A stretch of 32,441 nucleotides of DNA, taken from the NCBI GenBank assembly GCA_049599735.1, contig JBMYOX010000041.1:1-32441 (forward strand). The letters are read 5' to 3'. A model generated the notes under the pieces. That model was not told the origin of the DNA. It ran no database searches and was given only the letters and a program-made list of their open reading frames with translations. Positions 24,419 to 32,217 of the stretch are shown one piece after another (positions within the stretch are counted from its first letter, which is position 1; each line of letters starts with the position of its first letter). Origin of the DNA: Pontibacterium sp049599735. GTDB lineage: Bacteria > Pseudomonadota > Gammaproteobacteria > Pseudomonadales > Balneatricaceae. The position numbers and the translations under genes are program-made.

Positions 24419-25303
24419 TTAACTTTTTGCCTGCTTTTCCAGCGACAACTGCAATCGATTAATCTTAGTCTTAATCTGTAACAAACTGCGATTCAGCTCC
24501 CGGCGTGTTGCATCAAACGCCTTAATTGCCTCTTCGTTCACTTTTACACGACGTTCAAACGTATTACTTCTTTGTGTGCTTTCCAGAGTCGCAAGGCGGT
24601 CGGTCAGGTCTCGCATCGCGGAGGTCAGTGCCATCTGCTCTTCCATAACCGCTTCTTCGCTCAGGCGTACTGCAGTTTGTGCCGCATTCACCTCAACGCG
24701 TATTTTTTTCAGATCTGTACTGATTTGAGCTTTAGCGCCTTTCTGAGCTTTCTCAAGTTTGGATACCGCTGTCAGCCAGGTTTTTTTCTGGGCTTCCAGG
24801 GCTGCATTCTGAATCGCAATAGACTCCACCACGGTATCCAGATTTTTTGCCTGAATAGCCAGTTGCTGACGCTGTTTTTCTATCGCGGGTTTATTACGCT
24901 GATGCGCCACGGTCCACAGCTTTGCAATCTCAGAATCAAGATGTTTATATTTTTTCTGTGCCGAAAGGTTCAGTGCTGCGATTTTATCCAGCATGGTACT
25001 GCCGGATTTCTCTACACTGCTCTCCGCCATATTGAGCAACCCTCTGAGCTCAGACATTTGCCCCTGTAACTCAGACACCGCCACCCGCTCCTGCTGAAGC
25101 TGAGCATTAAGCAACTGCACCCAATAACCCAAGCCCGCACAGGCCGCTACCAGCAGCACCAACAGAAAAGCAGTCAGCCCGCCACTACTACGCTTAGGTT
25201 CAGTCCGGGAGGGCTCTGCACTCTGTCGGCCATTATTGCTACGGTCTATCCGATCCGGCTCTGCCGGTCCCAGGTCAGGAATATCAAAGTCATCTCGACT
25301 CAT
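24419..25303 (-). CDS. Membrane-anchored coiled-coil protein of unknown function
   Basis: I do not recognise a named family. The 294-residue product has a charged, proline-containing cytoplasmic-like N-terminus (residues 1-43) and one membrane segment (about 44-66, GLTAFLLVLLVAACAGLGYWV). A long, largely uninterrupted helical coiled-coil rich in Q, E, K, A and L runs to the end, with no enzymatic motif. The topology is single-pass with a periplasmic rod, reminiscent of HemX- or RmuC-like scaffolds, but no specific match is claimed. The ATG has GGTGA upstream. It follows the groEL terminator and precedes a GST gene; I recall a hypothetical gene at the same place beside groEL in Pseudomonas. 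Confidence 0.8.
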   Translation of the reverse strand: MSRDDFDIPDLGPAEPDRIDRSNNGRQSAEPSRTEPKRSSGGLTAFLLVLLVAACAGLGYWVQLLNAQLQQERVAVSELQGQMSELRGLLNMAESSVEKSGSTMLDKIAALNLSAQKKYKHLDSEIAKLWTVAHQRNKPAIEKQRQQLAIQAKNLDTVVESIAIQNAALEAQKKTWLTAVSKLEKAQKGAKAQISTDLKKIRVEVNAAQTAVRLSEEAVMEEQMALTSAMRDLTDRLATLESTQRSNTFERRVKVNEEAIKAFDATRRELNRSLLQIKTKINRLQLSLEKQAKS

Positions 25304-25397
25304 AGTTCACCAGCTCTTCATTCATTCGCATTCACAGATGCTCACCCTAGCAGTTTTAAGCGTTTGGCAAAAGATTAAAGCCTGCCTTTATAAACGC

Positions 25398-25424
25398 AAA
25401 AAGCCCCGCAATGCGAGGCTTTTT
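25398..25424 (-). terminator. Rho-independent terminator of groESL
   Basis: A 12-bp stem, AAAAAGCCTCGC / GCGGGGCTTTTT on the minus strand with one G-U pair and a 3-base loop, ends in a T run about 20 bases past the groEL stop codon. Confidence 0.9.
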
Positions 25425-25445
25425 AAAAGGCTCAGGGTTGATGAA

Positions 25446-27095
25446 TTACATCATGCCGCCCATACCACCCATGCCGCCCATGCCGCCCATATCAGGCATT
25501 GCAGGTGCGCCGCCTTCAGATGGCTTATCAGCAATCATCGCTTCAGTGGTAATCATCAGGCCTGCAACAGAAGCTGCTGCCTGCAAAGCAGAACGGGTTA
25601 CTTTAGCAGGATCAAGAATACCCATCTCGATCATGTCGCCGTATTCGCCGGTTGCCGCATTGTAACCAAAGTTACCTTCACCCTTTTCACGGATGTTGGA
25701 AACGATAACAGAACCTTCTTCACCGCAGTTGCCTACGATCTGACGAAGAGGCGCTTCCAGTGCACGGAAAGCCAGTTCGATACCTACTTTCTGATCGTGG
25801 TTGTCACCTGTCAGATCCTGGATAGCATCCAGTGCGCGGATCAACGCAACACCACCGCCAGGAACCACACCTTCTTCAACAGCCGCGCGAGTTGCATGCA
25901 ATGCATCTTCTACGCGTGCTTTTTTCTCTTTCATTTCAATTTCAGTCGCAGCGCCAACTTTAATAACGGCAACACCGCCCGCCAGTTTAGCAACACGCTC
26001 CTGCAATTTTTCACGATCGTAATCAGATGAAGTTTCTTCCATCTGTGCACGGATTTGGTTAACACGCGCTTCGATAGTTTCAGCAACGCCTACACCGTCA
26101 ACAATCGTTGTGTTTTCTTTAGTGATAGAAACACGTTTTGCCTGACCCAGCTGCTCCAGTGTTGCAGTTTCCAGGCTCAGACCGATTTCTTCAGAAATCA
26201 CAGTACCACCGGTCAGGGTAGCAATATCTTCCAGCATCGCTTTACGACGATCGCCAAAGCCCGGTGCTTTAACAGCCGCAACTTTAACAATACCGCGCAT
26301 GTTGTTTACAACCAGCGTAGCCAGTGCTTCACCTTCAACATCTTCAGCAATGATCAGCAGAGGACGGGAAGATTTAGCAACCTGCTCCAGAATCGGCAGC
26401 AGATCACGGATGTTAGAGATTTTTTTATCAACCAGCAGGATCAGAGGCTGTTCAACTTCAACGCTCATATTGTCCTGGTTGTTGATGAAATAAGGAGACA
26501 GGTAACCGCGGTCAAACTGCATGCCTTCTACAACATCCAGTTCGTTTTCAAGGCCCGTACCTTCTTCAACGGTGATAACACCTTCTTTACCGACTTTAGC
26601 CATCGCTTCAGCGATAATCTCACCAACCTGAGCATCAGCATTGGCAGAAATAGTACCTACCTGAGCAATCGCTTTAGTATCGGAGCAAGGAACAGCCATC
26701 GCCTGCAACTGCTCAACAACAGCAGCGGATGCCTTGTCGATACCACGTTTCAGGTCCATCGGGTTCATGCCAGCAGCAACGGATTTCAGGCCTTCGTTAA
26801 CAATCGCCTGAGCCAGAACAGTTGCCGTCGTCGTACCGTCACCCGCAACATCGTTTGCCTGAGACGCCACTTCTTTAACCATCTGTGCGCCCATGTTCTC
26901 GAACTTATCTTCCAGTTCGATCTCTTTGGCAACAGAAACACCATCTTTAGTTACAGTAGGCGCGCCGAAAGCTTTGTCCAGAATAACGTTACGGCCTTTA
27001 GGGCCCAGCGTTGTTTTTACAGCGTCAGCCAGAATGTTTACACCTGCCAGCATGCGCTGACGAGCGTCATCACCAAAACGTACGTCTTTAGCCAT
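25446..27095 (-). CDS. groEL: Chaperonin GroEL (Hsp60)
   Basis: GroEL forms the double-ring folding chamber that works with GroES and ATP. The 549-residue protein has AKDVRFGDDARQRMLAGVN at the start, the ATP-site motif VAGDGTTTATVLAQ, the hinge and apical-domain segments, AAVEEGVVPGGGVAL, and the C-terminal GGM repeat tail. Length is normal. It follows groES by 62 bases and is read with it from a heat-shock promoter. Codons are biased as in highly expressed genes. Confidence 0.99.
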   Translation of the reverse strand: MAKDVRFGDDARQRMLAGVNILADAVKTTLGPKGRNVILDKAFGAPTVTKDGVSVAKEIELEDKFENMGAQMVKEVASQANDVAGDGTTTATVLAQAIVNEGLKSVAAGMNPMDLKRGIDKASAAVVEQLQAMAVPCSDTKAIAQVGTISANADAQVGEIIAEAMAKVGKEGVITVEEGTGLENELDVVEGMQFDRGYLSPYFINNQDNMSVEVEQPLILLVDKKISNIRDLLPILEQVAKSSRPLLIIAEDVEGEALATLVVNNMRGIVKVAAVKAPGFGDRRKAMLEDIATLTGGTVISEEIGLSLETATLEQLGQAKRVSITKENTTIVDGVGVAETIEARVNQIRAQMEETSSDYDREKLQERVAKLAGGVAVIKVGAATEIEMKEKKARVEDALHATRAAVEEGVVPGGGVALIRALDAIQDLTGDNHDQKVGIELAFRALEAPLRQIVGNCGEEGSVIVSNIREKGEGNFGYNAATGEYGDMIEMGILDPAKVTRSALQAAASVAGLMITTEAMIADKPSEGGAPAMPDMGGMGGMGGMGGMM

Positions 27096-27157
27096 GATTC
27101 AATAAATCCTGTATTCGATTAAGTCTATAAAAGAAACAACAAGTAATGCGCAGACAA

Positions 27158-27451
27158 TTAGTCTTCCAGCACACCGTAAATTTCGTTTTCGCCCATGATC
27201 AGCAGCTCTTCGCCGTCAACTTTTACAGTGTTAGAACCTGCATAAGCACCGAACAGCACTTTATCGCCAACTTTAACAGTCAGCGCCTGTACATTACCGT
27301 TATCCAGTGTGCGGCCTTCACCAACAGCTACAACTTCACCCTGGTTCGGTTTTTCTGCAGCAGCACCTGGCAGTACAATGCCACCTGCGGTAGTAGCTTC
27401 TTCCTCGTTACGACGAATAACAACACGGTCGTGAAGTGGACGAATTTTCAT
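27158..27451 (-). CDS. groES: Co-chaperonin GroES (Hsp10)
   Basis: GroES caps the GroEL chamber. The 97-residue protein starts MKIRPLHDRVVIRRNEEE, has the mobile loop region EEATTAGGIVLPGAA and the KVLFGAYAGS segment. AGGAG lies 9 bases before the ATG. A sigma-32 type promoter and a 9-bp hairpin lie in its upstream region. Confidence 0.99.
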   Translation of the reverse strand: MKIRPLHDRVVIRRNEEEATTAGGIVLPGAAAEKPNQGEVVAVGEGRTLDNGNVQALTVKVGDKVLFGAYAGSNTVKVDGEELLIMGENEIYGVLED

Positions 27452-27505
27452 CTGGTCATTCTCCTGATCTTAGATGATCGAAAAATAATATAGTCATTAT
27501 GTAAG

Positions 27506-27528
27506 TCAGAATGGCGATACCATTCTGA
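27506..27528 (-). promoter_or_regulatory. Hairpin in the groESL mRNA leader
   Basis: TCAGAATGG (27506-27514) and CCATTCTGA (27520-27528) are perfectly complementary around a 5-base loop. The hairpin would begin about 8 bases after the predicted sigma-32 transcription start, near the 5' end of the mRNA. Such 5' hairpins often protect messages. It does not match CIRCE. Confidence 0.55.
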
Positions 27529-27542
27529 AGCGGTTGATAGCT

Positions 27543-27570
27543 AAATGGGGCCTGGAACCTGCTTTTCAAC
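27543..27570 (-). promoter_or_regulatory. Sigma-32 heat-shock promoter of groESL
   Basis: On the minus strand GTTGAAA (27564-27570) and CCCCATTT (27543-27550) are separated by 13 bases. This is almost the full sigma-32 consensus (CTTGAAA, 11-16 bases, CCCCATNT). The predicted start is near 27536, about 85 bases upstream of groES. Confidence 0.88.
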
Positions 27571-27601
27571 AGCCCCACCAAAAAAAATTCCCTGCCCGCA
27601 A

Positions 27602-28126
27602 TTACTCTTTGCGCTGAAACTCACCGTCGATCACATCACCACGATGGCCCTGTGTTTTTTTGTCTTTCTTAAAAGGTGAGTCCTGATAACCCTCATCTTT
27701 CTCCTTATCAGAAAAAACGTCCGTTTCAGGAAAGACTTCATTTTCAAACGCCGTCTGGCGCTGATGCATCGCCACCATCGTAAACCGCCCTATCAGTGCA
27801 TTGGCCAGTGCATGGCGGGTAAAGGGGATCAGGCAGCAAAAGCCAATCACATCCGTCACAAAACCCGGGGTAACCAGTAAAGCACCACCCACCGCCAGCA
27901 CAATACCTTCCACCATTTCCTTGCCCGGAATTTCACCCTGATTTGCACGCTGCTGGGCACGTGCCAGGGTTGTCAGGCCCTGATAGCGCAACATATTCAC
28001 ACCAATAAACGCTGAGAGCAGCACTAAGCCGATCGTACTCCAGACACCTATTGCCTCGCCCACATTAATCAGCAATGTGATTTCTATAATAGGCACAATG
28101 ATGAACAGCAAAAAAAGAAACCGCAT
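27602..28126 (-). CDS. fxsA: FxsA family membrane protein
   Basis: FxsA is a small inner-membrane protein that in E. coli relieves exclusion of phage T7 by the F plasmid. Its normal job is unknown. The 174-residue product starts with an N-terminal hydrophobic pair (MRFLFLLFIIVPIIEITLLINVG, then IGVWSTIGLVLLSAFIGVNMLR) and has a third hydrophobic segment near residues 75-100 with PGFVTDVIGF, the conserved FxsA core. A charged, disordered tail follows. The ATG is preceded by GAGG. It lies just upstream of groESL, as in many gammaproteobacteria. Confidence 0.92.
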   Translation of the reverse strand: MRFLFLLFIIVPIIEITLLINVGEAIGVWSTIGLVLLSAFIGVNMLRYQGLTTLARAQQRANQGEIPGKEMVEGIVLAVGGALLVTPGFVTDVIGFCCLIPFTRHALANALIGRFTMVAMHQRQTAFENEVFPETDVFSDKEKDEGYQDSPFKKDKKTQGHRGDVIDGEFQRKE

Positions 28127-28518
28127 TTATTACCTCAACACGCCAGTACCGGCATTAATTGCTCGGGTTTAAACATTAAAAACTCTTTCATCGGACAGGT
28201 TTTACCGCATTAAATTTCATTTATCGAGTTTAAGTAAGGGCAACTACCACAATTCCACCCCCTACTTTGGGTTAACAGCCCGTTATCTACAAATACAACA
28301 AGCACTTTATCGCAACCGCAAAATTTAAATAAATTCAATTAGTTAGCTAACGCAGCATTTACACCAAACACCACCAACTCCCCCTATCTTAAGGGTAAAT
28401 GCTTATTTTCATCTCAGGATTGATAGACTTTTGTGCAAAAGCGATATAACGTTCACTTACGCAAAATGACGCAACGCACAATAATAAATGAGTTAACCGA
28501 GAATTAAGGTAACCCACA
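28127..28518. other. Divergent intergenic region fxsA / SDR gene
   Basis: This 392-base AT-rich stretch holds no gene I can support. It contains a 10-bp palindrome GTTAGCTAAC (28342-28351), a promoter for the SDR gene near its right end with an internal palindrome, and a short direct repetition of ACGCAA around 28460-28478. The left part presumably holds the fxsA promoter, but I see no clear boxes. Confidence 0.6.
28420..28448 (+). promoter_or_regulatory. Candidate promoter of the SDR gene
   Basis: -35 TTGATA (28420-28425) and -10 GATATA (28443-28448) are 17 bases apart; TATAAC two bases on is an alternative -10. The spacer contains CTTTTG-TG-CAAAAG (28428-28441), an inverted repeat positioned where a repressor would block RNA polymerase. 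Confidence 0.45.
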
Positions 28519-29286
28519 ATGCAACTGAAAGATAAAGTTATTGTAATCACTGGTGGCGGTCGCGGTTTAGGCCGCTCAATGGCACTGGAACTAGCTGACA
28601 AAGGCGCCAAGCTGGCACTGGTTGACCTGAGCCAGGAAGCACTGGACGAAGCAGTTGGCCTATGCATGGAAAAAGGCGTAGAAGCACGCGGCTATCTCTG
28701 CAATGTTTCTAACGAAGCAGAAGTAGAGCAGTTATTCCAAAATGTGGTTGCAGACTTTGGTACTTTGAATGGTCTGGTCAATAATGCGGGTGTTACCCGT
28801 GACGGCCTGTTCCTGAAAGTTGATCGCGAAAGCGGCAAAGTTGTTAAGAAAATGAGTATGGACCAGTGGAATCTGGTTATGGATGTAAACCTGACAGGTA
28901 CTTTCCTGTGTGCCCGTGAAGCGGCTGCACAGATGATTGACCTGGGCGCTGAAGGTTGCATCATTAATATCTCTTCTATCTCCCGCTCCGGCAACATGGG
29001 CCAGACTAACTACACTGCTACTAAAGCAGGCGTAGAAGCGATGGCAGTAACCTGGGCAAAAGAACTGGCACGTTACGGCATTCGTGCAACCTCCATCGCA
29101 CCGGGCTATATCGGTACTGAGATGGTAATGAGCATGAAACCTGAAGCATTGGAAAAAATTGCTGCAGGTATCCCCGCTAAGCGTCTGGGTAAGCCAGAAG
29201 AGATCGCACGTACTGTTACTTTCATCTTTGAAAATGATTACGTTAACGGTCGCTGCCTGGAAGTCGACGGCGCACTGCGCATCTGA
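28519..29286 (+). CDS. Short-chain dehydrogenase/reductase, FabG-like 3-oxoacyl-ACP reductase
   Basis: The 255-residue SDR protein has the NAD(P)H-binding motif TGGGRGLG near residues 11-18, the structural NNAG motif, and the catalytic Ser, YxxxK set (SSISRSGNMGQTNYTATKAG). It resembles FabG/PhaB type reductases of 3-oxoacyl thioesters. Between NNAGVTRDG and the next helix it has an extra stretch (VDRESGKVVKKM) near the active site, not usual in E. coli FabG, which may alter substrate choice. AAGGTAACCC precedes the ATG. It is monocistronic, followed by a terminator. The true substrate is not certain. Confidence 0.88.
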   Translation: MQLKDKVIVITGGGRGLGRSMALELADKGAKLALVDLSQEALDEAVGLCMEKGVEARGYLCNVSNEAEVEQLFQNVVADFGTLNGLVNNAGVTRDGLFLKVDRESGKVVKKMSMDQWNLVMDVNLTGTFLCAREAAAQMIDLGAEGCIINISSISRSGNMGQTNYTATKAGVEAMAVTWAKELARYGIRATSIAPGYIGTEMVMSMKPEALEKIAAGIPAKRLGKPEEIARTVTFIFENDYVNGRCLEVDGALRI

Positions 29287-29305
29287 TTTTCAGCTACTGT
29301 TATAC

Positions 29306-29332
29306 AAAAACCGGCGATTCAGCCGGTTTTTT
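29306..29332 (+). terminator. Terminator between the SDR and DUF924 genes
   Basis: AAAAACCGGC and GCCGGTTTTT flank a 6-base loop, ending in a T run, 19 bases after the SDR stop codon. As the downstream gene converges and the A-tract is symmetric, it can serve both strands. Confidence 0.85.
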
Positions 29333-29394
29333 ATTGCCTGTAATAAGCCATTTAGCTGTAGCCGGAAGGCTTCAGCCAACCTTCTTTTAACAGA

Positions 29395-29931
29395 TCAGAA
29401 CGAGGAGCCGGGCTGCTCCAGAAACTTAAGCTCCTCTTCGGTAGACAGCCTGCCCAGCACTTTATTGCGGTGGGGATAACGGCCAAACCGGTCAATAATG
29501 GCTTTATGTTTTATCTCAAATTCAATATTGTTTTTGAGGCCGTTATCTTGATACAACTTGAGTGCAACCTCGTGTATCTCCGGCGATTCGCTGTGCATAA
29601 AAGGCATATACAAAAAGCTGCGTTCTATTTCATTTAAGGCACGATCTGCTCGGATCAAAATGGCGTCCTGTGCCAGCGCTAAGGCCAAAGCATCAGAGGC
29701 AAAAGACAGCGCATGATCCCTGAACATATTACGAGAAAACTGATCCAACACGATAATTTCAGCCAGACGACCTTCTGCTGTTGCCCGCCAGCGATAAAGC
29801 TCACAACGGTTTGCCTTCGTATGAATGTCCGAAAACTGCTTCACAATCTGTGCATCAAAACGTTCACTTTTAATCCACCAGTTGGACGGATCAATATCCT
29901 TAAACCAAAAATCCAGTACTTGTTGATACAT
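29395..29931 (-). CDS. DUF924 family protein
   Basis: The 178-residue soluble helical protein belongs to the DUF924 family by the motifs VLDFWF, VKQFSDIHTKA, LDQFSRNMFRD, FLYMPFMHSE and RFGRYPHRN. Function is unknown to me. The start is the ATG at 29931, with GGTGAG 3 bases upstream; the longer in-frame reading to 30027 overlaps the end of ampG and lacks the family pattern. It lies 46 bases after ampG on the same strand and is likely cotranscribed with it. Confidence 0.88.
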   Translation of the reverse strand: MYQQVLDFWFKDIDPSNWWIKSERFDAQIVKQFSDIHTKANRCELYRWRATAEGRLAEIIVLDQFSRNMFRDHALSFASDALALALAQDAILIRADRALNEIERSFLYMPFMHSESPEIHEVALKLYQDNGLKNNIEFEIKHKAIIDRFGRYPHRNKVLGRLSTEEELKFLEQPGSSF

Positions 29932-29977
29932 AATCTCACCGCCTTTTATTTTTCTTCCTCTCTGCAAAGCAGACCAC

Positions 29978-31561
29978 TTATTCAGCTTTAACCCGCTCGA
30001 CTGAAGCCATAATATCGTCTTGCACATTCAAAAAACGCTGAGCCACCAGCACCAGCAGTAAGACAGGCAAGCCGATCAGAGTGGTAAAAATAAAGAACCA
30101 GTTATAACCCACCGCATCTACAATAGAGCCTGAATAGCCGCCCAGTATTTTAGGCAACAACGTCATAAGCGAGCTGAAGATTGCATACTGCATGGCTGTA
30201 AAAGAAATACTTGTGAGGCTGGATAAAAAAGCGACAAAAGCAGCACCGGCAAGCCCTGCCGAGAAATTGTCTGCGGCAACAACGATATAAAGCCAGAGCA
30301 GGTCTGAGCCCTGGCTGGCGAGTATCATAAACAACAGATTAGTCAGCGCGGATAAAAGTGCACCAATAAAGAGGATCCTCATCACCCCCTGGCGCATGGC
30401 GAGCAGTCCGCCCATAAAACCACCCACAATTGCCATGATCACACCAAAGGTTTTTACGGCGGTGGCGATTTGTTCTTTACTGAAACCCATATCCAGGTAG
30501 AACACATTAGAAATAACACCCAGCACAATATCTGAGATGCGATAACTACCCACTAACAGCAGTAAAAACAAGGCGGCTTTAATGCCGTAGCGATCAAAGA
30601 AGTTTTTTACCGGTGCGATATAAGTTTCATCCACCATCGCACGGCGAACCAACCCCGCTTTCAGCAGCACTGAAGCCACCCCTAAACTAACGGTCGTAGC
30701 CAGAGCTAAACGCAAGGTTTCAATCAGAAAAGAGGCCAGGGCCCGGTTGCCAAAGCTATTGGCCAGGAATTTTTTGAGTGTGTGAGCTGGTTCAGAGGTC
30801 AGGTAAAAACACAAAATAAAACCCAGCAACGCAATAGCAAAAAGCACCACAAAGCGCCCGTATTCAAACGCACTGTGATTATAACTGCGCTCAGCACTGG
30901 CCTCGGGCTCTTTGATCAACAGGGTTGTGACCACGCCCACCAGCATAACCGCCGACATAATCTGATAGGTATAGCGCCAGGCATCATACTGATAGTTGCC
31001 CATTTCAGTGCCAAACTGTGAGGCTAATACCAACGCACCGGCACCCGATACCACCATCGCCACACGGTAGCCGGCAATATAAGAAGCCGACATCATGCTC
31101 TGTAATTTTGTATCTGCCGCTTCGATACGATAGGCATCAATAACAATATCCTGAGTGGCCGAAGAGAAGCCCAGCGCCACGGCAGCCAGCGCCATCACGG
31201 TTTGTGTTTCCGGGCCCAGCGCCGGATCAATACCCGCCATCATCATAATTGACGCCATAATCGCAAACTGCGCTAACAACAGCCAGCTACGCCGACGCCC
31301 CAACCACCGGGATAAAAAAGGCAATGGTAACTGGTCAACCAAAGGCGCCCAGACAAACTTAAAGGAATAACCCAACGCCGCCCAGCTAAAAAAAGTAATC
31401 GCTGCGCGTTCCACACCGGCTTCACGTAGCCAGAGGGATAAAGAGGAAAAAATAAGCAGAATAGGGATTCCGGCAGAGAACCCCAGTAACAACATCACCA
31501 ACACACGGGGATGACAAAAAGCCCCAAGCGATTCCCGCCAGCTAACCTGAGGCGTCTGCAT
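29978..31561 (-). CDS. ampG: AmpG family muropeptide permease
   Basis: AmpG imports GlcNAc-anhydroMurNAc peptides from the periplasm for peptidoglycan recycling, and so signals to AmpR-type beta-lactamase control. The 527-residue MFS protein has about 14 hydrophobic segments. It carries AmpG-like motifs: MLLLGFSAGIPILLIFSSLSLWLREAGV at the start, WAPLVDQLPLPFLSRWLGRRRSWLL, the ATQDIVIDAYRIE segment, and SAGLAGAAFVAFLSSLTSISFTAMQYA near the C-terminus. It is 49 bases after yajQ. Confidence 0.92.
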   Translation of the reverse strand: MQTPQVSWRESLGAFCHPRVLVMLLLGFSAGIPILLIFSSLSLWLREAGVERAAITFFSWAALGYSFKFVWAPLVDQLPLPFLSRWLGRRRSWLLLAQFAIMASIMMMAGIDPALGPETQTVMALAAVALGFSSATQDIVIDAYRIEAADTKLQSMMSASYIAGYRVAMVVSGAGALVLASQFGTEMGNYQYDAWRYTYQIMSAVMLVGVVTTLLIKEPEASAERSYNHSAFEYGRFVVLFAIALLGFILCFYLTSEPAHTLKKFLANSFGNRALASFLIETLRLALATTVSLGVASVLLKAGLVRRAMVDETYIAPVKNFFDRYGIKAALFLLLLVGSYRISDIVLGVISNVFYLDMGFSKEQIATAVKTFGVIMAIVGGFMGGLLAMRQGVMRILFIGALLSALTNLLFMILASQGSDLLWLYIVVAADNFSAGLAGAAFVAFLSSLTSISFTAMQYAIFSSLMTLLPKILGGYSGSIVDAVGYNWFFIFTTLIGLPVLLLVLVAQRFLNVQDDIMASVERVKAE

Positions 31562-31610
31562 AAAACAGCTCCTTAATTGGGTGTATTAATTATCGTATTA
31601 AGGACACGCC

Positions 31611-32096
31611 TTAATCGCGAAAATTATTAAACTGCAGCGGTATATCCAGATCAGTTTCACGCAACATGGCAATAACCTGCTGCAAATCATCCCGTTTTTT
31701 ACCCGTCACACGCACCTGATCACCCTGTACCTGGGTCTGAACTTTCAGTTTTTTATCATCTTTAATCAGCTTGATGATCTTTTTACCGGTTGGCTGATCC
31801 AGTCCCTGCTTCAGCAGTACAATCTGACGGGCTTTCATATTCGCCGTATCAGGCTCTTTGATATCCATACAACGCACATCAATTTTACGAGCCGTCAGTT
31901 TGCTGCGCAGTATTTCCATCATTTGCTGCAACTGGAAATCCACATCTGCCAGCATGGTAATCTGCTCATCCGTTGCTTCAAAGCTGGCTTTGACACCTTT
32001 AAAGTCGTAGCGTTTCTGAATTTCCCGGTTTGCCTGATCCACCGCATTCGTCAATTCATGCATATCCAGTTCGGATACTATGTCAAAAGATGGCAT
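31611..32096 (-). CDS. yajQ: YajQ family nucleotide-binding protein
   Basis: YajQ proteins have two ferredoxin-like domains. Some members bind cyclic di-GMP (Xanthomonas) or other nucleotides and act in regulation. The 161-residue product starts MPSFDIVSELDMHELTNAVDQANREI and shows YDFKGVKA, the KQGLDQPTGKKIIKLIKD core and the C-terminal LDIPLQFNNFRD, all typical. Length is normal. It is divergent from panE and upstream of ampG. Confidence 0.95.
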   Translation of the reverse strand: MPSFDIVSELDMHELTNAVDQANREIQKRYDFKGVKASFEATDEQITMLADVDFQLQQMMEILRSKLTARKIDVRCMDIKEPDTANMKARQIVLLKQGLDQPTGKKIIKLIKDDKKLKVQTQVQGDQVRVTGKKRDDLQQVIAMLRETDLDIPLQFNNFRD

Positions 32097-32164
32097 TACT
32101 TGCTCCTGATATCTGTTATGTTCGGGCCGCTGATAGCGGGCATTCTATAGCAGCCATGATGCCT

Positions 32165-32193
32165 TTTCACCCCGGGCCTCAAACCGCTATTAT
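32165..32193 (+). promoter_or_regulatory. Candidate promoter of panE
   Basis: TATTAT (32188-32193) as -10 and TTTCAC (32165-32170) as -35 are 17 bases apart. Transcription would begin about 18 bases before the panE ATG. Both boxes are imperfect. Confidence 0.35.
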
Positions 32194-32217
32194 GTACCCG
32201 AATCGGGAGAAACAATA

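Noticed and set aside
25441..25500. GGM-encoding tandem repeat at the 3' end of groEL as a repeat element
   Set aside because: It encodes the normal Gly-Gly-Met tail of GroEL and needs no other explanation.
26055..27122. Long open frame of 355 codons on the plus strand opposite groEL
   Set aside because: It is the antisense shadow of the strongly codon-biased groEL gene, has low-complexity composition rich in F, N, R and S, and no domain or ribosome-binding site.
27506..27528. CIRCE element (HrcA operator) before groES
   Set aside because: The repeat arms are TCAGAATGG/CCATTCTGA with a 5-base loop. CIRCE has TTAGCACTC/GAGTGCTAA with a 9-base loop.
29932..30027. 32-residue N-terminal extension of the DUF924 protein
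   Set aside because: It overlaps the end of ampG and lacks conservation; the ATG at 29931 has GGTGAG and begins the family pattern.
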